From Shewanella surugensis (GTDB lineage: Bacteria; Pseudomonadota; Gammaproteobacteria; Enterobacterales; Shewanellaceae), in contig NZ_JAKIKS010000016.1 in assembly GCF_023284005.1 (NCBI RefSeq), forward strand, positions 1 to 63,787: a stretch of DNA of 63,787 nucleotides, given 5' to 3'. This document shows, piece after piece, positions 47,767 through 57,450 of the stretch; positions within the stretch are counted from its first letter, which is position 1, and every line of letters starts with the position of its first letter. The notes beneath the pieces were generated by a model. It did no database searches. It had not been told where the DNA came from and saw only the letters and a program-made list of their open reading frames with translations. Both the position numbers and the translations under genes were made by a program.

Positions 47767-48396
47767 ATGAATTTTGATACTTGGTTACTCTTCTCTTTCG
47801 CCGTACTCATGATCGCTATTAGCCCCGGTACTATGGCTGTTTTATCCATGAATCATGGCATACATTACGGCAAAAAACGCTCACTTATTACAGGGTTTGG
47901 CAGTGTCAGTGCCGCGATGCTGTTAATGCTGGCTTCAGCAGCAGGCTTGGGGGCTATATTGAGTAATGCTGAATATGGTTTTGTCATTTTAAAATGGTGT
48001 GGCGGAGCTTACCTGCTCTTTCTTGGGATAAAATTACTCTTCAGTAAAAATGATGGCAAAGGACTTCATTTAGAGCAAAAAACCACACAGGGCACACCAA
48101 AAGGGATCTTCAAACAAGCTTTCACCGTCGGGATCAGTAACCCAAAAGACTTGCTTTTTTTCAGCGCCTTATTTCCACAGTTTATTGATATGTCCTTACC
48201 TCAATTACCGCAATTGCTCATTTTAGCCCTCACTTGGGCCATTATCGATTTCAGCTTTGTCATGATCTACGCAAGCCTAGCAAACGTGTTGGCCCCTAAA
48301 CTCACAGAAAGTCAAAAACTACATTGGTTTGATCGTTTCAGTGGCGCAATTTTTATTACGTTAGCCGGACTGTTAATCACAAGAAATAATAACTAA
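47767..48396 (+). CDS. LysE/RhtB-family amino acid exporter
   Basis: This is a 209-residue inner-membrane protein with about six hydrophobic segments. The LysE/RhtB signature (PGTMAVLSMNHGIHYGKKRSLITGFGSV) and GISNPKDLLFFSALFPQF are typical of exporters for homoserine, threonine or other amino acids. The substrate cannot be told. AAGGA lies upstream of the ATG. It converges with the MscS gene, with a terminator between. Confidence 0.9.
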   Translation: MNFDTWLLFSFAVLMIAISPGTMAVLSMNHGIHYGKKRSLITGFGSVSAAMLLMLASAAGLGAILSNAEYGFVILKWCGGAYLLFLGIKLLFSKNDGKGLHLEQKTTQGTPKGIFKQAFTVGISNPKDLLFFSALFPQFIDMSLPQLPQLLILALTWAIIDFSFVMIYASLANVLAPKLTESQKLHWFDRFSGAIFITLAGLLITRNNN

Positions 48397-48448
48397 AAGC
48401 TCCCAGCCCTATTCAATGAGTCATTAACCTAATCGCAAGCATAAAATA

Positions 48449-48480
48449 AAAAACCAACAATCTAATATTGTTGGTTTTTA
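48449..48480. terminator. Bidirectional terminator between lysE-like and ybdG-like genes
   Basis: AAAAACCAACAA pairs with TTGTTGGTTTTT around an 7-nt loop, with A and T runs on the two sides. The symmetrical shape suits two convergent genes. Confidence 0.9.
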
Positions 48481-48501
48481 TACCCAAATCTGCTAGATGC
48501 G

Positions 48502-49785
48502 CTATATTTTAGTCGCTTGAGTATGCCCCGTCACGGAGTGTAAACTTCTAAGATCCGCTCCCGATGGAGCCTGAAATGCTCGCAAACCAAATTCAGGTAA
48601 AATAGCATAGATATGATCAAAAATATCAGCTTGAATATCCTCATAAACATCCCAACGAGTATCGTTAGTAAAAACATAAATCTCGATAGGGATCCCTTCA
48701 CTGACTGGCGCTAACTGCCTGACGAGTAAAGTCATTTTCTGATGAACATTAGGATGATTTCGTAGGAAATGCACCATATAAGCCCGAAAGGTACCAATAT
48801 TGGTCAAATGGCGACTATTAACTCGCATACCTGCATCGCTCACCTTCGCATTAAACTCATCAATTTCAGTTGTTTTACTGGTAAGGTAATCTTTTAAATG
48901 GTTCACTTTAGCCAATCTCAGCTTGTCTTCATCACTAATAAACTTAATACTTTGACTATCAATAATCAAAGCACGTTTAATACGACGCCCACCCGATTCC
49001 GACATCCCTCGCCAGTTTTTAAAAGCATCAGAAACCAGTGCATAAGCAGGGACCATGGTAATCGTCTGATCCCAATTACGCACTTTTACCGTCGTTAAAG
49101 ACACTTCTTCAACTGAACCATCTGCGCCATACTTATCCATTTGAATCCAATCACCAGGACTCACCATACGATTAGCCGCAAGTTGAATACCCGCCACAAA
49201 CCCTAAAATAGTATCTTTAAACACTAACATCACTAAACCAGTGGCAACACCTAAGCCACTAAGGAAGTAAACCGGCGATTGATCGGATAAAATAGACACA
49301 CAAATGATAATGGCAATAAAAAATAGAAACAATTTCAATAGCTGTACAAAGCTTTTAATCGGCAAGCGGCGACTCACAAGATTAAAGTCGGCAACTTTAT
49401 TTGCCGCATCCAATGCACTGTATATAACTCGGATCACTAGAATAACAATCGTAAACTGAAGCAAGCGATCGGTGAGCATACTCAACAACGGTGAACCCGA
49501 TAATGCTAACGGCACCAATAAACTCAATACAAACAGTGGCGCCAACAATGCCATTTTCTCCAGTACCTGATGACGCATAAAAATATCATCCCAGCTAACC
49601 TTTGAATGTTTAATGACTAAATTAACGGTACGAACAATCACTCTGCGTACAATTAAATAGACAATCAAGGCAAACAGTAAGCTACCTAAAATGGAAATCC
49701 CAGTCACAAGATTCTCTGAAACCAATTCGCTTAGTCCCCAACTTGAAACCCAATGACTCACTTGTGAGCGAAAATCGTAATCCAC
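48502..49785 (-). CDS. YbdG-type mechanosensitive channel (MscS family)
   Basis: This 427-residue protein has five hydrophobic segments before the MscS beta domain. The pore-lining helix and beta domain (LGVATGLVMLVFKDTILGFVAGIQLAANRMVSPGDWIQM) are clear. The insert after it (KNWRGMSESGGRRIKRALIIDSQSIKF) is specific for the YbdG group, which opens on hypo-osmotic shock at low conductance (MscM). Topology suggests a cytoplasmic C-terminus. Confidence 0.9.
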   Translation of the reverse strand: MDYDFRSQVSHWVSSWGLSELVSENLVTGISILGSLLFALIVYLIVRRVIVRTVNLVIKHSKVSWDDIFMRHQVLEKMALLAPLFVLSLLVPLALSGSPLLSMLTDRLLQFTIVILVIRVIYSALDAANKVADFNLVSRRLPIKSFVQLLKLFLFFIAIIICVSILSDQSPVYFLSGLGVATGLVMLVFKDTILGFVAGIQLAANRMVSPGDWIQMDKYGADGSVEEVSLTTVKVRNWDQTITMVPAYALVSDAFKNWRGMSESGGRRIKRALIIDSQSIKFISDEDKLRLAKVNHLKDYLTSKTTEIDEFNAKVSDAGMRVNSRHLTNIGTFRAYMVHFLRNHPNVHQKMTLLVRQLAPVSEGIPIEIYVFTNDTRWDVYEDIQADIFDHIYAILPEFGLRAFQAPSGADLRSLHSVTGHTQATKI

Positions 49786-49914
49786 TGATTAAATCCTCAT
49801 ATATGGAACAAAAATATTGATTACCTCCAAGTCAGTTGAAGATACAAGATCTGACTGATTTAGGTATAACGAGCTTAAACCCCCCCTAAAGCGGCAAAAT
49901 CAACTCATCTCATT

Positions 49915-49933
49915 ATCAATGATAATCAATAAA
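49915..49933. promoter_or_regulatory. Weak Fur-box-like sequence in the 49.8-50.2 kb gap
   Basis: The sequence around ATGATAATCA matches 13 of 19 positions of the Fur consensus by eye. It overlaps a palindromic ATTATCAATGATAAT at 49912-49926. It lies about 270 bp before the DUF3157 gene and 130 bp from the channel gene. The gap 49786-50201 (416 bp) has no other supported feature, apart from TTGGGTATAT at 50137. Confidence 0.3.
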
Positions 49934-50201
49934 TGAAGGAAACACTTTACCATTTTCTTTCCACCAACAAGAAAAATTCATTACACTCCAAGTACTACTA
50001 TAGTTAAACGCATCATCAGAAAATAAATAAAGTAACTTAATAACAATTACTTAAAGAGACTTAAGTACTTCGCATCAATCTAATTAATTTTAAACCATCT
50101 TTAATTTAAAGTGACTGACTCGCCTTTAGGGTTTATTTGGGTATATCCTAGTTCCTCAAATCATACAACACACTTAATATTTAATTACCTACGGTCTGAA
50201 C

Positions 50202-50834
50202 ATGCATAAATTACAACAAAAATACCTAGCCCTCTTTTTAACTTTACTCGCTGGCACCTTACCTTTAAAAGTCGCTTTTGCAGATCAACTTGCTGAAGTG
50301 GTTTTAGATAATGGCACAACAGTGGTACTCCATGATGACTTTACTTGGGAATATGTCATCTTAGAAACACCAACAGCCACCACTGACAAAATGCCATCAA
50401 TAACGACAAATACGCCGCAAACCAATATAATTCCACTGAATCCAACCCCTATGTTGAACGTACCGCCTAAATTAAATCAGCAGGTAATGACTCAATCAGA
50501 ACTATTAAAATCGACCGCTAAAGATGGCGTAAAAGTCAGTATCCTCAATACCCAGTGGAATGATGACCAATTAGGGTTTCAATTTGAATTAACCAGTAAT
50601 AGCAATAAACATTATGTCTTAGTCAAATTAGAAACTAAATTTTACAATGATGATGGCACACTTATAAAATCTGACAACGTGAATGTTTGGCAAGCCACAT
50701 TTCGCCTACCTGAAACCTATTTACGCAAAAATGAAACTCGTAAAAGCAGAGTGTTTTGGATTAATGGTATCGATAAAGCACAATGGCATAAGCAACTCAT
50801 GAGCTTTAAAATTACCGAGTTAGAATCGAGATAA
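50202..50834 (+). CDS. DUF3157-family exported protein
   Basis: This is a 210-residue protein with a signal peptide (about 1-28, ending KVAFA|DQ). After it comes a short motif (LAEVVLDNGTTVVLHDDFTWEYV) typical of DUF3157, a proline/threonine-rich linker and a beta-rich domain (residues 110-205). No function is known for the family. The preceding gap has no clear ribosome site. A hairpin follows downstream. Confidence 0.75.
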   Translation: MHKLQQKYLALFLTLLAGTLPLKVAFADQLAEVVLDNGTTVVLHDDFTWEYVILETPTATTDKMPSITTNTPQTNIIPLNPTPMLNVPPKLNQQVMTQSELLKSTAKDGVKVSILNTQWNDDQLGFQFELTSNSNKHYVLVKLETKFYNDDGTLIKSDNVNVWQATFRLPETYLRKNETRKSRVFWINGIDKAQWHKQLMSFKITELESR

Positions 50835-50861
50835 ATCCCTCTGAATGAAAAAGGCTATCCT

Positions 50862-50891
50862 CACACCTATTTCTAATTAAAAATAGGTGTG
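50862..50891 (+). terminator. Hairpin after the DUF3157 gene
   Basis: CACACCTATTT and AAATAGGTGTG form an 11-bp stem around a short AT loop, about 28 nt after the stop. No T run follows, so termination strength is unsure. Confidence 0.6.
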
Positions 50892-50968
50892 TAACAAGTT
50901 GATAGCGGCATATATTTTGCTTTTAATGCAGTAAAGCAAGAAATTGACAAACTGTAATGGAGAGTAAA

Positions 50969-52018
50969 ATGTCAAAAAACATCGTCCTGTTCTCGGATGG
51001 TACGGGGCAAGAAGGCGGCGTGAAATTCAACACTAACGTCTATAAAACATTTAATATGATCGAAGAGCGATCAGGAAAACAAATTGCACATTACAGCAAA
51101 GGAATTGGTACTGATTGGCGACAAATAACGGGTAGTCTATTCGGTGTAGGAATGACAGACAACATGATCGAGTGTTATCGTTTTTTATTTGATCATTACC
51201 ATGTAGGGGACAAGGTTTACTTATTTGGTTTTAGTCGAGGTGCGGCAACGGTTCGCAGTTTATCTCGATTTATTCAACTGTTTGGTATATTACCAAAATC
51301 AAGACCAGAGCTCATCAAACAAGCTTTAAAGATATATAAAATTAAAAATACCAAAAAAAGACAACAACAAGCCGCCTTATTTATCAGTAAAAATAAAAAT
51401 GTTGAATGTGATATTACTTTCATGGGCGTATGGGATACTGTGGCAGCTATGGGACTACCCAATCGACTTTTCGATAGTATGCTGTCAAAGATCCCCCCTT
51501 TTAAACATAAATTTCATGATTTTAAAATAAGTGAAAATATAAAACATGCTTATCATGCTTTAGCCATTGATGATACTCGAGCAATCTTTCATCCCATGTT
51601 ATGGCAAAAAAAAGCGCATTCACAACAAACAGTCAAACAAGTTTGGTTTAGCGGCGTACATACTGATGTGGGTGGCGGGTATGAAAACGATGGCTTATCG
51701 AATATTTCTCTCGTCTGGATGTTAGATCATGCCTCATCTCATGGACTGATTATTCATAATGATATTGAAATAAATCAAGATATCAGCGCAAAAATGCATA
51801 ATGAATCAATCGGTGTTTCTGCTCGGCTATTCGAACAAAAGAAACGAACTTGGAATACTGATATTGAAGATAAACCCACAGTACATGCCAGTGTACTACA
51901 GCGTCAACTAAACCCCATTAACGAGGTTCATCCTGAATATACACCTTGGATATTGAAGGATGAATACTATATCGAACCTTGGAATCAAAACACTTATCTT
52001 CCTCAGAAAGCGGCTTAG
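50969..52018 (+). CDS. DUF2235 alpha/beta hydrolase (copy 1)
   Basis: This 349-residue protein starts at an ATG with GGAG upstream. It has the DUF2235 (Tle1-like phospholipase) fold with the nucleophile elbow GFSRG (87-91, Ser89). The conserved start MSKNIVLFSDGTGQ and the block WFSGVHTDVGGGYENDGLSN with the likely catalytic Asp and His regions are present. No signal peptide is seen, so it is likely cytoplasmic or exported by another route. It lies upstream of a close paralogue (52137-53183). No T6SS genes (VgrG, Hcp) or immunity-like partner are near. Substrate unknown. Confidence 0.85.
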   Translation: MSKNIVLFSDGTGQEGGVKFNTNVYKTFNMIEERSGKQIAHYSKGIGTDWRQITGSLFGVGMTDNMIECYRFLFDHYHVGDKVYLFGFSRGAATVRSLSRFIQLFGILPKSRPELIKQALKIYKIKNTKKRQQQAALFISKNKNVECDITFMGVWDTVAAMGLPNRLFDSMLSKIPPFKHKFHDFKISENIKHAYHALAIDDTRAIFHPMLWQKKAHSQQTVKQVWFSGVHTDVGGGYENDGLSNISLVWMLDHASSHGLIIHNDIEINQDISAKMHNESIGVSARLFEQKKRTWNTDIEDKPTVHASVLQRQLNPINEVHPEYTPWILKDEYYIEPWNQNTYLPQKAA

Positions 52019-52045
52019 TCGCTCAGCATACGGTTAACGCTATCT

Positions 52046-52087
52046 AAGTTACTCGAAATACAAGAGCAAGTAACTTGGGTATATAAT
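52046..52087. repeat. Palindromic intergenic element (CTTGGGTATATAAT)
   Basis: AGTTACT and AGTAACT face each other across about 15 nt. Next to them is ACTTGGGTATATAAT (52073-52087), identical at 2293-2307 upstream of trmA. Related TATACCCAAG sequences occur in several other gaps. The TATAAT could act as a -10 box for the second DUF2235 gene. Confidence 0.55.
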
Positions 52088-52136
52088 ATTACAACACACT
52101 GAGTCAGATTCGTGAGCCACTGAAACGGAGAGTGAA

Positions 52137-53183
52137 ATGTCAAAAAACATCGTCATTTTTTCTGATGGAACAGGACAAGCTGGCCATACTCTATATAGCA
52201 GTAATGTATTTAAAAGCTTTACTTTTATTGATCAATATTCAAAAAATCAAATCACTCATTACAGTCAAGGAATAGGCGGTCATTGGTGGCGACTAACGGG
52301 GAGCTTACTCGGACTCGGCATTACCAATAATATGCTCGATTGTTATCGCTTTATTGTCGAGCATTATCATTGGGGGGATAATATTTATCTCTTTGGCTTT
52401 AGCCGTGGAGCGGCTACTGTCAGAAGTTTATCACGTTTTATGCTATTTTTCGGGCTCTTGCCCAGCATCAAACCCACACTGATCAGTGCAGCGTTAAAAA
52501 TCTATCAAATAAGAGATCCTTTACTCAGACAACACCAAGCAGATCGTTTTATCAATCAACATGGTGCCGAAGCCTGCGATATTCACTTTATTGGCGTATG
52601 GGATACCGTAGCGGCCTTAGGGCTACCCAATCGATTTTTAGATCATTTATTATCCAATATTCCGACTTTTAGACATCAATTTCATGACTTTAAAATCAGT
52701 GCTAATGTCAAGCATGCCTATCATGCATTAGCCATAGATGAAACTCGTGGCATTTTTAGCCCCCTTTTATGGAGACAAAAAGCACATCCAGCCCAAACCT
52801 TGAAGCAAGTCTGGTTCAGTGGGGTCCATAGCGACGTAGGCGGTGGCTATGAACATGATGGCCTTTCGAACATCCCCCTATTTTGGATGTTAGAACAAGC
52901 ACAACGTCATGGATTAATACTCGCGCCCAACATATCCATCAAGCAAAATATTCACGATACTATGCATAATGAAATATCTTGGGGATGGGGAGCCTGGTTA
53001 CAAAATAAGACACGTTTCTGGAATAAAAATATCAGCAATAAGCCGACGATCCATGCCAGCGTCTTAGAAAGAAATTTAAATACCATGAATCAACGACATC
53101 CTGAGTATCAACCTTGGATCTTACAAGGTCAATACCATATTGAGCCTTGGAATAGAGACACAACACTCCCACCTATAAAATAA
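52137..53183 (+). CDS. DUF2235 alpha/beta hydrolase (copy 2)
   Basis: This 348-residue paralogue follows copy 1 by about 118 nt. It has the same start, the same GFSRG elbow (Ser89) and the block WFSGVHSDVGGGYEHDGLSN. Many stretches are identical in both, for example KISxNxKHAYHALAIDxTR. Differences cluster in the 250-300 region (near IHDTMHNEISWGWGAW). Both share the ribosome site and first codons (GGAGAGTxAAATGTCAAAAAAC), so the duplication included the leader. Function as for copy 1. Confidence 0.85.
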   Translation: MSKNIVIFSDGTGQAGHTLYSSNVFKSFTFIDQYSKNQITHYSQGIGGHWWRLTGSLLGLGITNNMLDCYRFIVEHYHWGDNIYLFGFSRGAATVRSLSRFMLFFGLLPSIKPTLISAALKIYQIRDPLLRQHQADRFINQHGAEACDIHFIGVWDTVAALGLPNRFLDHLLSNIPTFRHQFHDFKISANVKHAYHALAIDETRGIFSPLLWRQKAHPAQTLKQVWFSGVHSDVGGGYEHDGLSNIPLFWMLEQAQRHGLILAPNISIKQNIHDTMHNEISWGWGAWLQNKTRFWNKNISNKPTIHASVLERNLNTMNQRHPEYQPWILQGQYHIEPWNRDTTLPPIK

Positions 53184-53216
53184 CAAGAATGAAGACTTAT
53201 CACCTTTATTCTTGTT
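53182..53216. terminator. Convergent hairpin after the second DUF2235 gene
   Basis: AACAAGAAT and ATTCTTGTT form a 9-bp stem across a 17-nt loop, overlapping the gene's stop. It lies between convergent DUF2235 and hutH genes. Confidence 0.6.
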
Positions 53217-53227
53217 ATGTACATTCA

Positions 53228-54766
53228 TTATCCCTTTAAACTCGGCAGCATGTCTTTAGGGATAAAAGCATTAAACACGCCGGTCTTTAATAGCTCAATT
53301 GACGCTTCTATATCAGGACTAAAAAAACGATCTTTATCATAATAATCCACTTTTTCTCGTAAGTAAGCTTTTGCTTGTTCTACCGCAGGACTCGGTTTTA
53401 ATGGCAAGCGAAAATCAAGCCCTTGAGATGCCGATAATAATTCAATGGCAAGCACACCACGCGTGTTATCAGACATATAACGTAAACGCCTAGCCGCAAA
53501 GGTCGCCATAGACACATGATCTTCTTGGTTAGCAGATGTGGGCAAACTATCAACCGATGCAGGATGTGCATAGGTTTTATTCTCAGATGCTAATGCTGCT
53601 GCCGTCACCTGAGCAATCATAAAACCAGAATTAACCCCCCCATTTTCGACCAAAAATGGAGGCAGTTTTGATAAGTTAGCATCGATTAATAATGCAATAC
53701 GCCGCTCAGAAAAAGCCCCTAACTCTGCAATAGCAATGGCCAAGTTATCAGCCGCCATAGCAACGGGCTCAGCATGAAAGTTCCCCCCTGAAATAATGTC
53801 ATCAGGTGATTGAAACACCAGCGGGTTATCAGTTACCCCATTTGCTTCAGTCACTAAAACCGAAGCGGCATAACGAATTTGACTTAAACATGCCCCTAGC
53901 ACTTGAGGCTGACAACGCAACGAATAAGGATCTTGCACTTTCTCACAATCAAGATGTGACAAGCCAATGTCTGACTCCTCGCCCAAAAGATGACGAAAAA
54001 TGGCCGCCGAATCAATTTGACCTTGTTGGCCACGAGCGGCATGGATCCTAGCATCAAAAGGACTCCGCCCGCCTAAAGCAGCCTCAACACTCATCGCACC
54101 AATCACGGAACAATCGGCAAAGAGATCTTCGGCATTAAATAAACCTTCCAAAGCTAATGCCGTCGACGCTTGTGTACCATTCAGTAAAGCTAACCCTTCT
54201 TTAGCCACCAATTCCATAGGGGGAAGGCCAGCAATTGCCAACCCTTCAATCGCCGGAATTAATCGCCCTTGATAACGAACCTGACCTTCAGCCAGTAAAG
54301 GTAAACACATATGAGCAAGCGGCGCGAGATCGCCTGACGCGCCCACTGAGCCTTTTTCTGGAATACAAGGATACACCTCAGCATTAATCAAGCCGATAAA
54401 GAAACGAATAACCTCTAGACGGATGCCAGAAAAACCTCGACTTAAAGAATTAACCTTTAACACCATCATCAAACGAACGGTCTCATCAGACATCAACTCT
54501 CCGATACCCGCTGCGTGAGATAGCACAATCGATTTTTGTAATAACTGCAAGTCTTCTACCGCTATTTTAGTATTGGCCAATAACCCAAAACCCGTATTAA
54601 TCCCGTAAACCGTGCGCCCTTCATCTAGCACTTTTTGCACTAGTCCAGCACTGGCATTAATATTATCCAGAGCCCCGACTGATAGCGAAATAGTCATACC
54701 GATACGACTCATTTCACGAAGTTGATTTAGCGTTAATGTTCCGGGCTCCAGAGTTAATGCCTTCAT
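53228..54766 (-). CDS. hutH: Histidine ammonia-lyase HutH
   Basis: HutH removes ammonia from histidine to give urocanate. The 512-residue protein has the Ala-Ser-Gly triad (143-145, [12 protein letters not shown]) that forms the MIO cofactor. The catalytic YGINTGFG and SEQ-like region ([13 protein letters not shown]) are present. It overlaps hutU's end by four nucleotides and shares the operon with it. Regulated by HutC in the cluster. Confidence 0.97.
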   Translation of the reverse strand: MKALTLEPGTLTLNQLREMSRIGMTISLSVGALDNINASAGLVQKVLDEGRTVYGINTGFGLLANTKIAVEDLQLLQKSIVLSHAAGIGELMSDETVRLMMVLKVNSLSRGFSGIRLEVIRFFIGLINAEVYPCIPEKGSVGASGDLAPLAHMCLPLLAEGQVRYQGRLIPAIEGLAIAGLPPMELVAKEGLALLNGTQASTALALEGLFNAEDLFADCSVIGAMSVEAALGGRSPFDARIHAARGQQGQIDSAAIFRHLLGEESDIGLSHLDCEKVQDPYSLRCQPQVLGACLSQIRYAASVLVTEANGVTDNPLVFQSPDDIISGGNFHAEPVAMAADNLAIAIAELGAFSERRIALLIDANLSKLPPFLVENGGVNSGFMIAQVTAAALASENKTYAHPASVDSLPTSANQEDHVSMATFAARRLRYMSDNTRGVLAIELLSASQGLDFRLPLKPSPAVEQAKAYLREKVDYYDKDRFFSPDIEASIELLKTGVFNAFIPKDMLPSLKG

Positions 54767-56439
54767 GCTTCATCCTCCAACATCGGTAAATCCAGTCCTT
54801 GTTCTTTAGCGCATTGTTTCGCCAAATCATATCCAGCATCGGCATGCCGCATAACACCTGTCGCGGGATCATTCCATAGCACTCGGCCAAGTCGCGTTGC
54901 AGCCTCATCGGTACCATCACAAACAATCACGACGCCTGAGTGCTGACTAAAGCCCATTCCAACGCCCCCCCCATGGTGCAACGACACCCAAGTCGCGCCA
55001 CTAGCCGTATTCAGTAAAGCATTCATTAATGGCCAATCAGAGACGGCATCCGAGCCATCAAGCATGGACTCTGTTTCTCGATTCGGACTCGCGACCGATC
55101 CGGAATCTAGATGATCGCGACCAATCACAAGAGGCGCTTTTAACTCCCCCTTCTTCACCATTTCATTAAAAGCTAATGCCAAACGGGCACGATCTTTAAG
55201 CCCGACCCAACAGATCCGCGCTGGCAAACCTTGAAAAGCAATACGCTCACGCGCCATATCGAGCCACTGATGCAAATGGGGGTTATCAGGGATGAGCTCT
55301 TTCACCTTTTGATCGGTTTTATAAATATCTTCAGGATCGCCAGATAAAGCGACCCAACGAAAAGGCCCAATCCCTTCACAGAAAAGGGGTCTCACGTATG
55401 CGGGCACAAAACCCGGAAAATCAAATGCATTTGTCACACCTTCTTCAAATGCCATCTGACGAATGTTATTACCGTAATCTGTAGTCGCAGCGCCAGCCGC
55501 TTGTAAAGCAAGCATGGCTTTCACTTGAACAGCCATCGACTGTTTCGCCGCTTTCACCACTGCCGCCTCATCGGTTTGACGCATAGACGCGGCATGCTCT
55601 AGGGTCCAATCTTGTGGTAAATAGCCATTTAAAGGATCATGTGCTGAGGTTTGATCGGTAACCACATCTGGAGTGATATTGCGCGCCACCAGCTCACTGA
55701 AAATATCGGCGGCATTACCTAACAACCCCACTGAAATAGGATGGCCGCTGACATTTGCAGCCTCTATCATCGCTAACGCCTCATCTAAAGATGAAGTTTT
55801 TTTATCCAAATAACCCATACGTAGTCGAAAATCAATACGTGTTTCATCCACTTCACAGGTTAAAACCGAGTATCCAGCCATCGTACCAGCAAGCGGTTGG
55901 GCGCCGCCCATTCCACCTAAGCCCCCCGTTAAAATCCATTTGCCTTGTGATGAGCCACCAAAATGTTGTTTTGCCATGGCAACAAAGGTTTCATAAGTGC
56001 CTTGCACAATTCCTTGCGATCCGATGTAAATCCAAGAACCAGCTGTCATTTGCCCATACATGGCCAAACCTAACTTATCGAGTTCATTAAAATGCTCCCA
56101 ATTAGCCCAATGTGGAACCAGATTAGAATTAGCAATAATCACCCTAGGTGCATTGCTATGAGTTTGAAAAACCCCCACAGGCTTACCCGATTGAACCAGT
56201 AAGGTTTCATCATCTTCTAAACGTTGTAAGACTTGAATAATCTTGTCATAACAAGCCCAATCTCGCGCCGCTCGCCCTATACCACCGTAAACCACAAGAT
56301 CTTCAGGCCTCTCAGCCACATCTGGATGTAAGTTATTCATTAACATACGCATCGGCGCTTCAGTTAACCAAGACTTACAACTTAATTCCGTTCCATGAGG
56401 GGCAATAATATGCCTGCTAGTGTCATGTCGATTATTCAA
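54763..56439 (-). CDS. hutU: Urocanate hydratase HutU
   Basis: HutU converts urocanate to imidazolone propionate with tightly bound NAD. The 558-residue length and the motifs [43 protein letters not shown] (nucleotide region) and [18 protein letters not shown] are typical. It lies 56 nt after hutC and overlaps hutH. Confidence 0.97.
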   Translation of the reverse strand: MNNRHDTSRHIIAPHGTELSCKSWLTEAPMRMLMNNLHPDVAERPEDLVVYGGIGRAARDWACYDKIIQVLQRLEDDETLLVQSGKPVGVFQTHSNAPRVIIANSNLVPHWANWEHFNELDKLGLAMYGQMTAGSWIYIGSQGIVQGTYETFVAMAKQHFGGSSQGKWILTGGLGGMGGAQPLAGTMAGYSVLTCEVDETRIDFRLRMGYLDKKTSSLDEALAMIEAANVSGHPISVGLLGNAADIFSELVARNITPDVVTDQTSAHDPLNGYLPQDWTLEHAASMRQTDEAAVVKAAKQSMAVQVKAMLALQAAGAATTDYGNNIRQMAFEEGVTNAFDFPGFVPAYVRPLFCEGIGPFRWVALSGDPEDIYKTDQKVKELIPDNPHLHQWLDMARERIAFQGLPARICWVGLKDRARLALAFNEMVKKGELKAPLVIGRDHLDSGSVASPNRETESMLDGSDAVSDWPLMNALLNTASGATWVSLHHGGGVGMGFSQHSGVVIVCDGTDEAATRLGRVLWNDPATGVMRHADAGYDLAKQCAKEQGLDLPMLEDEA

Positions 56440-56495
56440 TGTTCTATCCCTCTTAGTACTATCACGGCTATTTAACCCACATAAAAGTCAATAAC

Positions 56496-57212
56496 TTAAT
56501 TGGGTTCATTGTTCAAAAATAACTTTCCATCTAATTTAAAACGGCTTCCAGGATGAATTAACCTCGCAAAACTCACGACGCCTTGACTCGACCATGTTCG
56601 TCGACTGATCTGCAAGCAAGGCTCATTAGCTGCAATTTGTAATAATGCGCATTGACGGTTATCAGCTAAAATAGCCTCAATGGTATGCTCAGCTTGTGTT
56701 AATGGCGCAACCTGAGACAGGTAGGCATGAGGTGTTAACTGGTTAAAATCTTGTTCTAAATAATGAGGCACTCGGTGCGGATCCACATATCGCTCCTCAA
56801 TTTGTAAAGGAACACCTTGTTCGACATGTAAAAGCTTAGAATAAAACACCCGACAGCCCTCATTGACGCCTAAGTTAATGGCATTAGCCTCATCGATACT
56901 CCGCTGTGTGAGCGCCAGCAACACCACACTATAGCCATGTCCTCTGGCTTGGATCTCATGACTAATATCCCGAATAACCAGCATAGAAGACTGTGATTTA
57001 TGACTCGCGACAAACGTTCCTAAGCCTTGAGAACGCCGTAAAACACCTATTTCAGTTAATTCCGTTAATGCTCGTCTCGCTGTCATACGGCTACAAGAAA
57101 ATGCCTTAGCCAGTTGATTTTCAGAAGGCAGTTTATGATCCTCACGCCAGCAACCCGATTCAATTTTGGCGACAATATGTCGCTTGATTTCAACAAATTT
57201 AGCCATTGCCAT
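56496..57212 (-). CDS. hutC: GntR-family histidine utilisation repressor HutC
   Basis: The 238-residue protein has a GntR winged helix (about 1-70, KLPSENQLAKAFSCSRMTARRALTELTEIGVLRRSQGLGTFV) and a UTRA sensor domain (about 90-235). HutC represses hut genes and is released by urocanate. It is the first gene of the hutC-hutU-hutH set. The probable operator is at 57309-57322 in the gap with divergent hutI. Confidence 0.94.
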   Translation of the reverse strand: MAMAKFVEIKRHIVAKIESGCWREDHKLPSENQLAKAFSCSRMTARRALTELTEIGVLRRSQGLGTFVASHKSQSSMLVIRDISHEIQARGHGYSVVLLALTQRSIDEANAINLGVNEGCRVFYSKLLHVEQGVPLQIEERYVDPHRVPHYLEQDFNQLTPHAYLSQVAPLTQAEHTIEAILADNRQCALLQIAANEPCLQISRRTWSSQGVVSFARLIHPGSRFKLDGKLFLNNEPN

Positions 57213-57308
57213 ATAACGGATTATCTTCCTCTAATCGATATACCACTACAGGCCTGTATCACAATAAACATTAAGCCACTTGTTTAAAAACCACTCTAAA
57301 CACACTAA

Positions 57309-57322
57309 CTTGTATATACAAG
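57309..57322. promoter_or_regulatory. HutC operator
   Basis: CTTGTATATACAAG is a perfect 14-bp palindrome that matches the TGTATATACA core of HutC sites in gammaproteobacteria. It lies in the hutC/hutI divergent gap, 97 bp before hutC and 129 bp before hutI, so one site could govern both sides. Confidence 0.85.
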
Positions 57323-57450
57323 CTGATGCAAGCTAGACAAGTTATTTTTGATAAAATAGACTGTATAGAATTCAGAACAAACAAACGAAAGATAGAAATA
57401 ACTATTTGTTATCTATAAATTAAAAACTGATTAAGAAAAAAGGAACTGCT

